In this document: positions 31,799 through 43,106 of the stretch, in pieces
How positions within the stretch are numbered: the stretch's first letter is position 1
How the letters are laid out: each line of letters begins with the position of its first letter
Assembly: GCA_036927565.1 (NCBI GenBank)
Contig: JAYESD010000002.1
Coordinates: forward strand, 221,157,882-221,221,881
Source of the DNA: Tuctoria greenei
Lineage: Eukaryota; Streptophyta; Magnoliopsida; Poales; Poaceae
Direction of reading: 5' to 3'
DNA length: 64,000 nucleotides
Position numbers and translations under genes: made by a program
The notes under the pieces: model-generated
Database searches by the model: none
The model's input: only the letters and a program-made list of their open reading frames with translations
Told to the model about the DNA's origin: nothing

Positions 31799-34575
31799 CT
31801 ACACGCTAGCCCCTCCACTACCTCCAGGATCTTCTCGGCGCGTTCCCGAACCCAGCAGCAGAAGCATAGTCAATTGGCAACACAAAATCAACATAAATTC
31901 ACTTGTACCTAAAGCATTCCTTCGTATAACTTTATGGTGCAAAACAACTAGTTGATCCTAATTAGAAGTCCATAAACTATTTCCAGTTTCTATGCATTTT
32001 GACAATTTCTGAAACTGAACTGAAACTGAACTTTAATTTTGACTTTTTGACAATCCACAAACTGAACTATCCATAACTGAAACTAAACTTTAATTAGGAT
32101 AAACTGAAACTGAAACTGACATTTCTATCCATAAACTGAACTTTTGACATTTCTATCCATTTTGACATTTCTATCCATAAACTGAAACTAACATTTTGAC
32201 ATTTTCATAAACTAAAAGTGAAACTGACATTTCTATCCATAAACTAAAACTGACATTTCTAGCCATAAACTGAAACTCACATTTCTATCCATTTTGACAT
32301 TTGTAGCCATAAACTGAATCTGAACTAAACATCAAATTTAGAATGCTAAAGCTTTTTGACTACTACAAAAACTATTTCAACAGAGCTAAAGGAATATTGA
32401 AATGAATACGACAATATTACCTGCTCCGGTGTCTGCTGCGGTGGAAGCGTCGGAATCTCGATATTCTAACGGCTGTGTCGAGCAAGAGCCTGCCATTGCA
32501 AAATATTAGAAGATATATGTTATTGAAGTGCTGTGAAATTTAACTTCAGTACTTTAAATTACTTACCGCCACCGCTGCTTGCAACTGGGCCATCATTAAG
32601 GCCGTCCTCTGCTGCTCCTCCCTTGCCTCCGCTCTCGTCCTCTCCAACTCTGCCTGGGTTTGCGTCAGCGTCTCCCTCTTGGCCTGGAGCTCCAGCTGGG
32701 TCTGCGAGAGACGACCACTGGTCCCAATGGACAAAGCCTGCGACGATGAAGCGCCTCTCAAAGGTCTTGCGACCTCGAGTCGACAACTCCATCAAAAATG
32801 GCAAACCTGCAAAAGAATGAAGACACTAAGTAGAAGAAGATTAATTGAAAAAGAAATGAAACACACGAAGAACTCACCATCCGTGGGCCTTCCAGCATCC
32901 GCTTGCGTACGCGGCTTGGGGGTCGATCGACGCGCTTTCCCAATCGTAATCCGCACTATGTATCTTCGCAACCTTGTGCGCGTACTTTGCCTACAAAACA
33001 AATAAATCTTGTAAGCATGTCAATAATAGTATTAGTTATAATGAAATGGATGAATTTCGAAAACATACCAGTCGGTCGGCTACGACCTGACTACACTGCC
33101 CTGGCTGAGAAGGGTCACTTCCCTTGTGACCTCTCTTCCAAACCTGGGTCGGGGTCGGCTCATGACCCATCACTTGCTCCTGTACAGCCGTGTTAGTGAG
33201 ATAAATAATATATTAGGAACACATAAATAAATTGAAAAGGAACTTACCATGCGTTTAGCCAAACGCAAGTAGCCGTCGCCGCCATAGTTGTGCTTGCCCT
33301 CGGACCCCATGTGGCACGGTCTAGCCTTTGTGGACTTATTGATGCAAGCGTCGCTAGCCCAGTACCGACAGAGAGCTAAGTACGCCTCGATGTTACCCTG
33401 TAACCAGGAAATACTAACATGCACATATTTCATTTTTCATCAACGCGGTTGATATACATAGATAATGTAAATATTTAACAATATTAAATACTTACCTCCA
33501 CGTACTACTCCTCTGTCAAGTACAAGTCTGAGTCCTTCCAAAATACACCCCTTTGCTTCTCCTACTCCTGCTCCCGGGGGTGCCGCTTGTAGTACGCATT
33601 GACAGCATGAATCCGGGCGTACGACAACGCCGTTGTCGTGAGCTTCCGAGCGTTGTAATGGAACACACGTCTCGCGTGGTCCTCCATGCCCGATTCCTCT
33701 ACTTGGTACCTCAAACGAGTTGAAAAAACGAGTGATATGCATTAACAATTCAAACGAGTTGAAAAAATGAAACAGTTAAACTTACCATAAAATCATACCA
33801 CACGGCTCCCTAAACCGTGTCGTGGACCGGGTGAGAGACACGAGCGTAGTCATCCCACGACAGGGCAGGAAAACCATCAACGACACCGGGTAGTGCAACT
33901 TCACGATAGCACCCAAGACACTGTTAACCTGCCTGTGGTGCTTCTCGGCCCCCGTGAATGAAAAGTCGTACCAACATCTACAAAATATATTAAATCATTA
34001 AGTAAAGGAAAACAACATCTAATATTTAATATACTATATACTGTATTTACCTGTCTCCAACAGGACGGATTGTGGTCCGCTGAGTAGTAACCGGAGGAGG
34101 AGCCGCAAAGTGGGTCCTCCTCGTCCGTCGCCTCTGCTGCGACGCTGCCACGTCCTGTGACCCTGAAAGCTCTGCGGAACCATCGGAGTCTGCAGGAAGG
34201 CTAGTGGTAGCCGGCTGCACAGGGAGACTAGCACTAGCCGGCTCCGAAGGGAGGCTAGCGCTAGAGGGCTCCTGTAGCGGCCCCCTAGCCTCTGACTCTG
34301 ACTCTGACTCAGAAGTCTCTGAGTCAGACTGCACAAAAAGAAAAGATTGACAATAAATAATTAATAACAACTGCAATTTAAAAAATAACTTTATTGTAAC
34401 TAAAATTTACCTCCGTCCGCTAAAAGCACACGACAACTGAGGGTGGAGCGTGTGCCAGAAAGAGGGAACGTTGGCTAGAAAGGAACGAGGTCCCTGAGCA
34501 AGGGTCTCGTGGCGGCTCAAACCCTCTCACTGGCTTCCCCTTCCCCTTCCCCTTCCCCTTCCCCTTTGACGACAT
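31799..34575 (-). pseudogene. Second CACTA gene, Transposase_24/TNPA-like, multi-exon
   Basis: Minus strand. Begins MSSKGKGKGKGKGKP at 34575 (a CCTTCC minisatellite, 34527-34565), then an Ser/Glu-rich exon SDSETSESESESEARG (about 34330-34047), a block with SLGAIVKLHYP and WDDYARVSHPV (about 33975-33790), EEYYEV-side exon with DHARRVFHYNARKL (33710-33490), WASDACINKSTKAR...GSEGKHNYGGDGYLRLAKRM (33390-33245), VMGHEPTPTQVWKR (33170-33070), KYAHKVAKIHSADYDWE (about 32985), a coiled coil TQTQAELERTRAEAREEQQR (about 32700-32570), and a short end GTRREDPGGSGGASV with TAG at 31799. This order fits plant Transposase_24 proteins. Several in-frame stops and frame changes suggest decay; exon limits are my estimate. 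Confidence 0.65.
31975..32335. repeat. Degenerate tandem repeat in the second CACTA gene
   Basis: Irregular repeats of AACTGAAACTGACATTTC and CTATCCATAAACTGAAAC, probably within an intron. Confidence 0.7.
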
Positions 34576-34883
34576 CCTGTTGCAAGGAATAAATGATTAA
34601 TATGCAAAGATAATATACAAAATTAATGTTAAATTAGTGAATAAAATGTGACTTCAGAATTCATCAACATCACGATCATGCACCCTACTCCTTAAACCAC
34701 CCCATCGATCTTCTTCTTCCGCATATCATTTTCATTTGCGCAAATCAGCAGGTTCGACTATGTCATCGATATCTTCAGTTTCGATTCTGATTCTGTTTCC
34801 ACTTCCGTGCCAGCCTCGATATCTTGAGAATCTCCAACTAAGTCATCGAGTCCTACACCGGGCTCGACTGAGGAGTCTGGCAA

Positions 34884-37800
34884 CTATTCCTCTTGGTAGA
34901 CACAATCAACCTCAGCTTCGTCATGGTAATCATCATCTCCTGGAGCATATAACCGCTCACGAGGATTCACCTTATGTACCACCGACCAAGCTTTGAATTT
35001 ATTGCATGGATAAGGTAGATAGTACACTTGCTCTACTTGGTGTGCAAGAACTAATGAATCGAATCCTTTCAACTGTTCCTTGTGTTTTACTTCGATCATG
35101 CCAAATTCATTTACTCAAATTCCACAAATGGAATTAAACCATTCGCAGTCAAAGAATACCGCTCGAATTGGCTTGTTTGCGACAAAAGTGAATTCAAGGA
35201 TTTTTTTAATAATCCTGTAGTACTGCGTTTCATGATCTTGCGAATCGATTGCCCTCATCACAACTCCGGTACTACATGTTGCCACGAGAGGACGAAGAGA
35301 TTCAAATTGAGTTGTACGGAATCCAAATCCGTTGACGTCATATCGACCATAGCTTCTAACATTAACCACTCCACGGGATAGTTGTCGCAAATCTTCATGG
35401 ACGTTGGCATCTTTTTGGCACTGTCCAAGATATGGAGTTATTAGAAAACGTAAGCATTCTTAACTTATAAGAAAACATTGTGAACATTGATTAGTTATCG
35501 AGAAAACGTTACATGATCTCGAAACCAGGAGAGAAAATTAGATCCCCCGTTTATTCCTTCCCGTCGAATATATTCTATTTGCTTGCTCGTGGATTGATGT
35601 CTATGTCTCCAGTTTTTCTTGTCGAACATACTACACAACAAAGGGAACCTTTTAGAATACATGTGTCGGAAAAGATGGTGAAAAGCATAAGTGTAGGAGA
35701 AACACTTACTTGAAATATTCATTCATTTCTTCCATATTAGCGTACATGTAGAAGAATGCAGCACGCCTTTCTTTTTCGCTAACATCGTACGAAGTGTAAC
35801 TACCAACAGTAGTGCCTCTTGTTGCAAAAATGGAGAGATTGCTACAAGGAGGTTGCTCATCTATATTTACTGCATTACCGAAGTATTAACATTGTTTTTT
35901 TTTCTGCAAAGTAAAAACTTGAGAACTATCCTACTTTCTTAAGAGTAAAAGTTTCGGCGATGTAACCTTCAACCCTTGCCGTGTTACCAACCATTGGTTT
36001 CAGATATCTATGGGGTATTTCAATATGGTACATCTACCTATATTGCATGGGACCGCCCACTTTCTCTTCAAATGGAACATGAATTAAGAGATGTTGCATT
36101 GGATTGAAAAATCCTGGAGGAAAATTTTTTTCCATCTTACACAAAAGTACAGGAACCTCCTTTTCCAATTTAGTCATCATCTCTGCCGTGATTTCTTTAG
36201 CACAGAGTTGCCTATAGAAGTGGCTAAGCTCGGCTAACACCTTCCACACTGCCTCGTCAAAATAGCATTGAAACATAACAGGCAGAATTCTTTCCATGAT
36301 TATGTGATAATCATGACTCTTCAACCCAATGAGCTTTCCCGTTTTCATATTCACGGCTCGTCTCAGACTAGCTGCATAACCATCTGGGAATTTCAACCTT
36401 GCAACCATTCGAGAACTTCTTTTTTTTTCTTTAGGTCGAAGACAGAAAGGAGCGCGTGGTTTACCACAATTTTTGGAGAGCTCAAGAGTTTGACGGTTAA
36501 AAAGCTCGGCAAGATCCTTTCGAGCCTTTAAATTGTCTTTTGTTTTGCCCGTCATGTCCATGCATGTGCTTATGATACATTCGGCCATGTTACACTCTTG
36601 ATGCATAACATCAATGTTGTGCCATAGAATCAACGACCTCACATACGGTAACTCCCAAAGTCCACATATGTGAGTCCAGTTGTGTTTGTCTCCGTAACCA
36701 TCAAAATATCCAGGACGACCTTCATATGGCACCAATTTGTCCAACATATCAGATATTTCTGACCCGTTAAGACGCTTTGGTGGTCCTCTAGTGACAACAG
36801 TGTTCTTTCTGAAGACATTCCTCTGTTGTCTAAACAAGTGATTCAAAGGCAGCCAACGTCTATGACAATCGAAGTAAGATATCTTGCCTCCATCTGTAAG
36901 TCGAAAGCAATCGGTATCCGAGGCACATATCGGACACATCAACCGACCATGAGTGCTCCATCTAGAAAACATGCCGTATGCTGGAAAATCATGAACGGAC
37001 CACAAATAAGCAACTCGGAGGTTGAACTTCTGTCTCTTGTAACAGTCGCACGCTTCGACTCCTGTCCACAACATTTTCAACCCTTCGATCAACGGTTTCA
37101 ACATCACATTGAGACGTGCCCCGGGATGATCTGGCCCAGGTACAATGAGGCTAAGAAACATAAACTCATTCTTCATGCAAAAAGCCGGTGGAAGATTGTA
37201 CGGAATGACAAAGACGGGCCAACAGGAGTATGGTGCGGCGTTTGTGCTGAACGACGTGATCCCATCTGTCGCCAACCCGATGCAAACATTTCTCGCTTCA
37301 CGAGCAAATTCTGGGTCGAAATGGTCCAGCGCCTTCCATGCCTCACCATCATACAGGTGCGTCATGACTCCATTGTTCTCACGCTCACCTTCTTTGTGCC
37401 ATCTCATGTGTATGGCCGTTTTTTTTAAAGGAACAGCCGCTTTAACCTCGGTGTCACAGGTAAGTAACGAAGCTGCTTATGTGCGACTTCCGTCGTCATA
37501 GTATTACCATCGTTATTAACAACTTCAACAAACCTCGGTTGACCACATTTCAAACATTGGTTATCATTGGCATGCTCTCTCCAGAAAAGCATGCAGTTGT
37601 CCAGACACACATCAATCTTTTCGTGGTTCATATCGAGACTAGAAAGAATTTTCTTCGAGTTGTACATATCTTTATGCACTTTGTTGGGTTGTGGAAGGGC
37701 ATCTTTGAACAAATCGATGAGCATGTTGTAACAATTGTTAGAAAAGAAGAACTTAGACTTAATTGCCATAATTCTAGTCACAAAATTGAGGATTGGCATT

Positions 37801-38228
37801 TTAGTGTGTCCATGCAGTGCCTCTTCTGAATCTTTGAGACGTTTGAAGAACTCTTTAACCTCTGCTGTTTGAGGATCTTCTATAAGCTCTAGTCGTATAG
37901 CTTCTAGCATCTCATCCATCATATCAACCTCTGTGGCATCATCATTGTCTGCTTCCACTTCTTGTACAGCTTGAGAAGCTGTCTCGCCGTGGAAGTTCCA
38001 CAACTCATAATGTGACACATAACCGTTTCGACACAAGTACATCGTAAGTTCCACTTTCTCCAAAAATGTTCTGTTTCGACATTTCGTACATGGGTGCCGC
38101 ACCTTATCGCTATTTGACAATGAAAAAGCTCGTTCCACAAAAACTTCTGTCCTGGAATACCACTCATCTGAGTGACCACCAGTTTTGCTCTTCCAGCCAG
38201 TATACATCCAACTGTGGTCTTCACCCAT
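34884..38228 (-). pseudogene. TNP2-type CACTA transposase
   Basis: Minus strand, start MGEDHSWMYTGWKSK at 38228. Order: transposase-associated zinc domain (HPCTKCRNR, residues about 60-70), linker, Transposase_21 core beginning MRWHKEGERENNGVMTHLYD with DGEAWKALD, FVIPYNLPPAFCMK, PGPDHPGARLNV, FSRWSTHGRLMCPIC and HNIDVMHQECNMAE; DUF4218-like part with GLKSHDYHIIMERILPV and PMQHLLIHVPFEEKVGGPMQ to about 36034; then exons with KPMVGNTARVEGYIAE and, at 35390-34884, a DUF4216-like end (YYRIIKKILEFTF, FDCEWFN). The join of the first two blocks near 37410 is off by one base in a run of eight A, a likely single-base deletion. It would cut and join element ends in the nucleus. Slightly decayed. Confidence 0.85.
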
Positions 38229-38329
38229 GTTTGGCTCTGCAGTTTAACGCGAAAGAAATTGTCGTTAATGTATTGTTATGTTATGTCACGGCCCTAAAAC
38301 CTAGGCAGATAGATCCTAAACCCGCCCAA

Positions 38330-38521
38330 GAGTGACCGGGCGGAGCGTGCTCATGACGAGACACGTGATCCGGATTGGAACGAAATTTCGGCAGTATAAC
38401 CCCGCTGTTCTCCACTGCACACCCAAAAATGGTGCAGCAGAGAACAACAGGGTTACGCCACTGAAATCTCATCCAAATCCGGACTCGCATCTCGTCACAA
38501 GCCATGCCCCCTCAGTCACTC
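38330..38521. repeat. Imperfect inverted repeat, about 90-base arms
   Basis: Arm 38330-38420 (GAGTGACC...CCACTGCAC) pairs with 38432-38521 (GTGCAGCAG...CAGTCACTC) around an 11-base loop. By eye about 70% of positions match and many mismatches are C/T or A/G, which would still pair as G:U in RNA. Confidence 0.82.
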
Positions 38522-38554
38522 CGAGGCTGTCCAAAAAGGGACAATTCCGAACCT

Positions 38555-38589
38555 GCACGTCTCACATGCCAATGGCATGTGAGACGTGC
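38555..38589. repeat. Perfect inverted repeat, 17-base arms
   Basis: GCACGTCTCACATGCCA, one A, then TGGCATGTGAGACGTGC. Confidence 0.95.
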
Positions 38590-39004
38590 CAATCCGAAAC
38601 GGGTAATACATTGCTATAGGTTACGTTGCTCATTTTCATTTTGAGGTCATTTAAGAGAGAGGAAAGAACTAGAGAAAGAGTCAGAGGAAAGTTGGTCTTA
38701 GATGACAATTCCACATCCATTTCCACTGTCCACGCAATCGCGGTTCATTGACGTCCTTACCAACCCGTTCACTTCCGTGTCAACTTGACGCATACGGTAC
38801 CACTACAATGGTCTACACGGCACGATCACACTTATTACGTGTCGTGCCCTTCCGGGTTGGTCTGAGCCGACCCAAAACCCCTTTATTTATATATATTAAG
38901 TAGTCACTCAAAAACATTATATGAATGCACTAAAGTCCAAACATACAATAAACAGAATAGAAAAAATTATTAATTCTAAACAGTCACACATTCAAAAGAA
39001 CAAG

Positions 39005-39226
39005 AGAAGCCGGCAGCAACGCGAGGCCAGGGCGGCGGCGGCGCGGCGGTCCGGCGGCGGTAGCGGGGGCGGCGACACTGTAGTCAGGGACGCGGCGGGA
39101 CGGGAGCGGCGAGGCTGGGGGCGGCGGGAGCGCGGCGAGGCAGGGGCGGCGGCAGCGCGGCGAGCTGGCGGCGGGAGCGGGGGCGGCGGGGCCGGTGGCG
39201 GAACGGAGCGGCGGCAGCGGCAGTAA
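39005..39226. repeat. GC-rich block 1 inside the CACTA element
   Basis: Almost pure GGCGGCG/GCGGCGAGG-type sequence, sharply different from the A/T-rich surroundings. Open on both strands because of composition; no protein recognised. Confidence 0.75.
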
Positions 39227-39593
39227 GCATGCACGCACACTCTATTCATATAAGCAAGAGGCTGGGTCGGCTGATTTCGATATTGACAATACTGTAGAGC
39301 ATGCACACACACTCTAAACATATAAAGCATATACAAAATCTAATTATGCATTTACTATAAAATCTGAACAACAAACATATTAGCCACAATTGACAAGTGT
39401 GAAATCACAAGTGTAATACATATAAATCATATTAGCCAATTATGCAAGACAACATATAAAGCATAGACAATTATATGCAATACAAGAAACATATTAGCCA
39501 AAAAGATAGCCCAAAATCCAATTATGCACAATAGACAATTAGCCACAATAGACAATTTTGCATATTGCACAATAAAAAAATTTTGAGCAAACC

Positions 39594-39975
39594 TTAAGGG
39601 GGCGGGGGCGGGCGCAGCAGGGGTTGGGGCCGGCGTCGGCGAGGCCGGTGGCGGCGAGGGCCGGGGGCGGCGGGACGACGGAAGGGCGGCGCGGCGGGGC
39701 CGCGGCAGGGCCGGGGGAGATGGGGGCGCGCCGAGGCCGGGGGAGACGAGGGCCGGGGGCGGCGCGGCTGGGTGAGACGGGGGCGCGGCGAGGCCGGGGC
39801 GGCATGGGCGCGGCGGGCCGGCGGCGGAACCTGGGCCGGCAGCTCCGGGGTGTGGCGGCGGCGTCGGACGGCGGTGGTGCGGCGGCGGGGAGCAGCGGCA
39901 TCAGGCGCGAGTGGCGGGGAGAAGAGAAAGCGGCGGGTAAGGAAGAAAAGAGAAGGCGCGCGCGGGGTAGGTTAA
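39594..39975. repeat. GC-rich block 2 inside the CACTA element
   Basis: Same composition and repeated GGCGCGGCGAGGCCGGGG-like words as block 1. Open readings on both strands are Arg/Ala/Gly/Pro only. It abuts the right subterminal repeats. Confidence 0.75.
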
Positions 39976-40255
39976 AATATGTAACTTACGTCGACTAAAT
40001 ATTCAACTTACATCAGTCGATGTAACTTACGACGGCCATCCTCATAGCCGACGTAAGTTAAGGCTTATTTACGTCGGCCCACCTATTTATGTCGGCCTGT
40101 TGTCCTTGCCGACGTAAGTTATCATTAACTGTTGTCGGGCTAGTTACATACGTCGGCAACCGACGTAGGTTAACTTACTTACATCGGGTTCCTATAGCCG
40201 ACGTAAGTAAATTAAATTATGTCAGCTAGCCGACGTAAATTAAACTGGCTGACAT
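39976..40255. repeat. Right subterminal repeats of the CACTA element
   Basis: About ten copies of CTTACGTCGGC/GCCGACGTAAGTT variants in both orientations, the counterpart of 31250-31640. Confidence 0.88.
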
Positions 40256-40268
40256 AAGTATCAGCGTT

Positions 40269-42272
40269 TCTAAGCAAGCATGGTATGTGGATGGGTTGGA
40301 TGCTATGGTGGTTTCTTTGGATTCTTTGGAGTCCTAAACACCTGGTATACCTTCTACTCTCTATTCCTCACGTGAATTCAACCCCGTTTCTTCAAATTCA
40401 CCTAGATCTAGAAAACCGTAATCTGCTGCTCCTGAGAAGGGCGAACTAGTCCAGCCCTGCAGTGGACTAGTCCAATTTTGTGATCTATTTCCTGCTGAAT
40501 TAATTATAAATTAGTTTGAATCAATTCTAAACTTGTTCAAACTTGTTAAAAGATATTAGAACTAGTTAGTAAACATTATTAATTAACTTATTAACAAACT
40601 TTACTTCAAAATTTCATTAATCATGCATGTCATGTCATATTGAGTAATATATGTGCAATTATTGATTGTAATTATTGTCTTATATGTTTATTGCGCGGAT
40701 TAGACGGATTTGCACTAGAGAGTGCTGCGGAGGATCTCCAACACCAGGAGTTTAAAGTCTTTGATCCTAATCAAGCCCAAGAGCAAGGCAAGTGTCCTTG
40801 AACATATTGATCCTGTTTCTAAAATAAATGTTTTGTTTTCAAAACTGCATGCTTGTGTCAATTTGATGGGAATCCTATGATAGGAAGTTTACTAGCTTTG
40901 TTTAACCACCTTTGTCACCTAAAATATATGGTAGAGTGTCGGGAAGCACTTTTTACCTTTTTTCTTTGCTTAATTAATTATGATAAGAAAAGAACTATAT
41001 CATTTGTTTATGTATTAATGAGATTATGGTTAATATGAACTGGTTAATATGACAAGTTAATGGGTGATCTAAGCAAGCATGGAATCTGGATGGGTTAGAT
41101 GTTATGGTGGTTTGGCTTTGTTTAGATCTAAGGACCGGTTTGTGGAGCGACCATCTAGGATTTACAATGTCACCACGAGGCCATGTATGGGTGCGGCGTA
41201 GCTGATTAATTAGAGTATTGCTAGTATTAAATGGATCATTTGGCGCACAAGGGAAGGGGAGTCGGATTGGAATTGGATATGGTTGGCGGGACTCCATGGG
41301 ATCCGGAAGATGTGCTCAGTTGGAGACATCGCCACCGGTGAAACCTCAGTGGGACCGTACATGCTAGTAGTCCCTTTGTAAAGGCTATTTTTTGATCTCT
41401 TGGCGACACACCTAAGGAAGTGTGAGACGGGATAACAAAGATTCCTTAGTCACTGCAAGGTGATGAAATCAGAAACACGTGGGTAAATTGGTACAACCTC
41501 TACAGAGTGTCTTAAAAACTATCATGATAGTCGTGCTCCCGGTCACGAGCAACCTGGACCCTCACATGATCATAGGAAAACATGGGAATTGGTTATGGTT
41601 TGTTATGGTTATTGTTTGGTACTGGTTATAGTTAATAATATGGTTCTGGCTGGTTATGAATTGAATTATGGTATCAAATATGGTTAATTGTAATGGAGAA
41701 ATCTGGCATATGGATGATGGTAATGGAACATGGACGGGTATGATGATAACTATATGATTTATGATGGGTTTACTTCACATACGTATAATATATTGCTTTT
41801 CAAATGTTTTAATGTACTTTTCAGCACTTAGCCATTGTTATATTCGTCATTTGAATCAGCTACATGTCATACTTTCCACACTTGCTGGGTACGACATGTA
41901 CTCACCCTTCCAATTCCCCCACCAACAGTTGCAGGTCAGATTTGGGAGTATAACGATGATAATGCAGAGTTCTAGGCCATGTCTGCCGTCAGCTTTGCCT
42001 GTGGTGTTGATTGGAGTTGTGCTATACCCTATGCTTAGCTTGCTTAGTTGCTTAATTAGTTTATTTCCGCTGCATTAGTTCAAACTTTTCATTAATATTC
42101 ATTAGAGCTTGTATTCAAGGATATTATAAATTATGTAATAAATGTGGCTAATTAATCTTGTCTTGTGGTAATTTTCTGTATACCCTTTTGTGATTGCACT
42201 CGTGTATGTGTGTTGAACTTTCTGGGCACAAATATGCGTTCATTTGGTTCATTTTCGAAACCGGGTGTCACA
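40269..42272 (+). repeat. Gypsy LTR D (rearranged part of the 5' LTR)
   Basis: About 50 bases (40269-40320) continue LTR C after the CACTA element, then the sequence jumps back to a more upstream LTR position (GGAGTCCTAAACACCTGGTA, compare 30508) and runs to a complete LTR end GGGTGTCACA at 42272. A palindrome pair is at about 40440-40475. No gene. Confidence 0.85.
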
Positions 42273-42837
42273 GTATAGTGGTGATGGATATGGTTTATGG
42301 ACTTGTACTTTGTCGATCATTATGGTTTATGATGGGCTTACCTCACATACATATAATATATTGCCTTTCAAATGTTTTAATGTACTTTTTAGCACTTAGC
42401 ATTTATTATATTCGTCATTTGAATCAGCTACATGTCATACTTTCCACACTTGCTAAGTACGACATGTACTCACCCTTGCAATTCCCCCACCAACAGTTGC
42501 AGGTCAGGATTGGGAGTATAACGGTGATCATGCGGAGTTCTAGGACGTGTCTACAGTCAGCTTTGCCTGTGGTGTTGATTGGAGCTGCGCTACCCTATTT
42601 GCTTAGTTGCTTAGTTTGCTTATTTAGTTTATTTCTGCTGCATTAGTTGAACCTATCATTAATATTCATTAGAGCTTGTATTTAAGGGTATTATGAATTC
42701 TGTAATAAAAGTGCTTAATTAATCTTGTCATGTGATTATTATCTATATATCCTTTTGTGATGCACCTATGCATGTGTGTTGAACGTCCTGGGCACACATA
42801 TACTGCACTTGGTTCATTTTCAGAACACGGTGTCACA
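42273..42837 (+). repeat. Gypsy LTR E (duplicated last 565 bases of the 5' LTR)
   Basis: Begins in mid-LTR (compare 41720 onward) directly after the end of LTR D and ends CGGTGTCACA before the primer site. D and E share the same landmarks, such as ATAATATATTGC and the stretch from CACCAACAGTTGCAGGTCAG to the end. Confidence 0.85.
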
Positions 42838-42840
42838 AAT

Positions 42841-42853
42841 TGGTATCGGAGCC
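42841..42853 (+). other. Primer binding site of the plus-strand gypsy element
   Basis: TGGTATCGGAGCC, one base different from the tRNA-iMet complement TGGTATCAGAGCC. Confidence 0.85.
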
Positions 42854-43106
42854 ACAGGTTGACCGTAGGACGCAACCGAGATAGAATGGACACTTTAGAG
42901 CATATAGGAGCACTCAGGAATCGATGTATTTTTGCTTGGTGTGCTGTTTGCTTTCTATTGCTGCTTGTGTGCTTAGTAGAGGATTTTGGGATGCTTTAGC
43001 ATTACCATGTCCACATAGCCTAGTATAAGTGGTTGCTTAGTTTCACATCCATTGATGCATATAGTTTGGGATGTTTTCTAAATTCTTATCTCTTGCTTTT
43101 CTTCAG

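Larger units (their letters stand above)
38229..39975. other. Upstream region of the CACTA transposase, no gene
   Basis: No supported gene. Holds a large imperfect hairpin (38330-38521), a 35-base palindrome (38555-38589), and two GC-rich blocks (39005-39226, 39594-39975). A CATGCACRCACACTCTA direct repeat (39228-39244, 39299-39317) flanks a short A/T-rich segment. Confidence 0.6.
31229..40268 (-). mobile_element. CACTA (En/Spm-type) DNA transposon, right end truncated
   Basis: Left end CACTACAGGAATATCGATC, followed by subterminal TTACGTCGGC repeats in both orientations; matching repeats lie inside the right end. Two minus-strand genes (31799-34575 and 34884-38228) give the usual CACTA pair. 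The right terminus reads ...GTATCAGCGTTTCT and then LTR sequence resumes with AAGCAAGCATGG: the final CACTACA-type bases are missing, as are about 27 bases of LTR compared with 52080-52100. It sits in the 5' LTR of the plus-strand gypsy element. Confidence 0.9.

Noticed and set aside
32546..33005. Overlapping plus- and minus-strand frames taken as separate small genes
   Set aside because: The minus-strand pieces line up as exons of the second CACTA gene; the plus-strand ones are shadows.
38921..39998. Several open frames in the GC-rich blocks of the CACTA element
   Set aside because: All are Arg/Ala/Gly/Pro low-complexity readings open on both strands because of composition.
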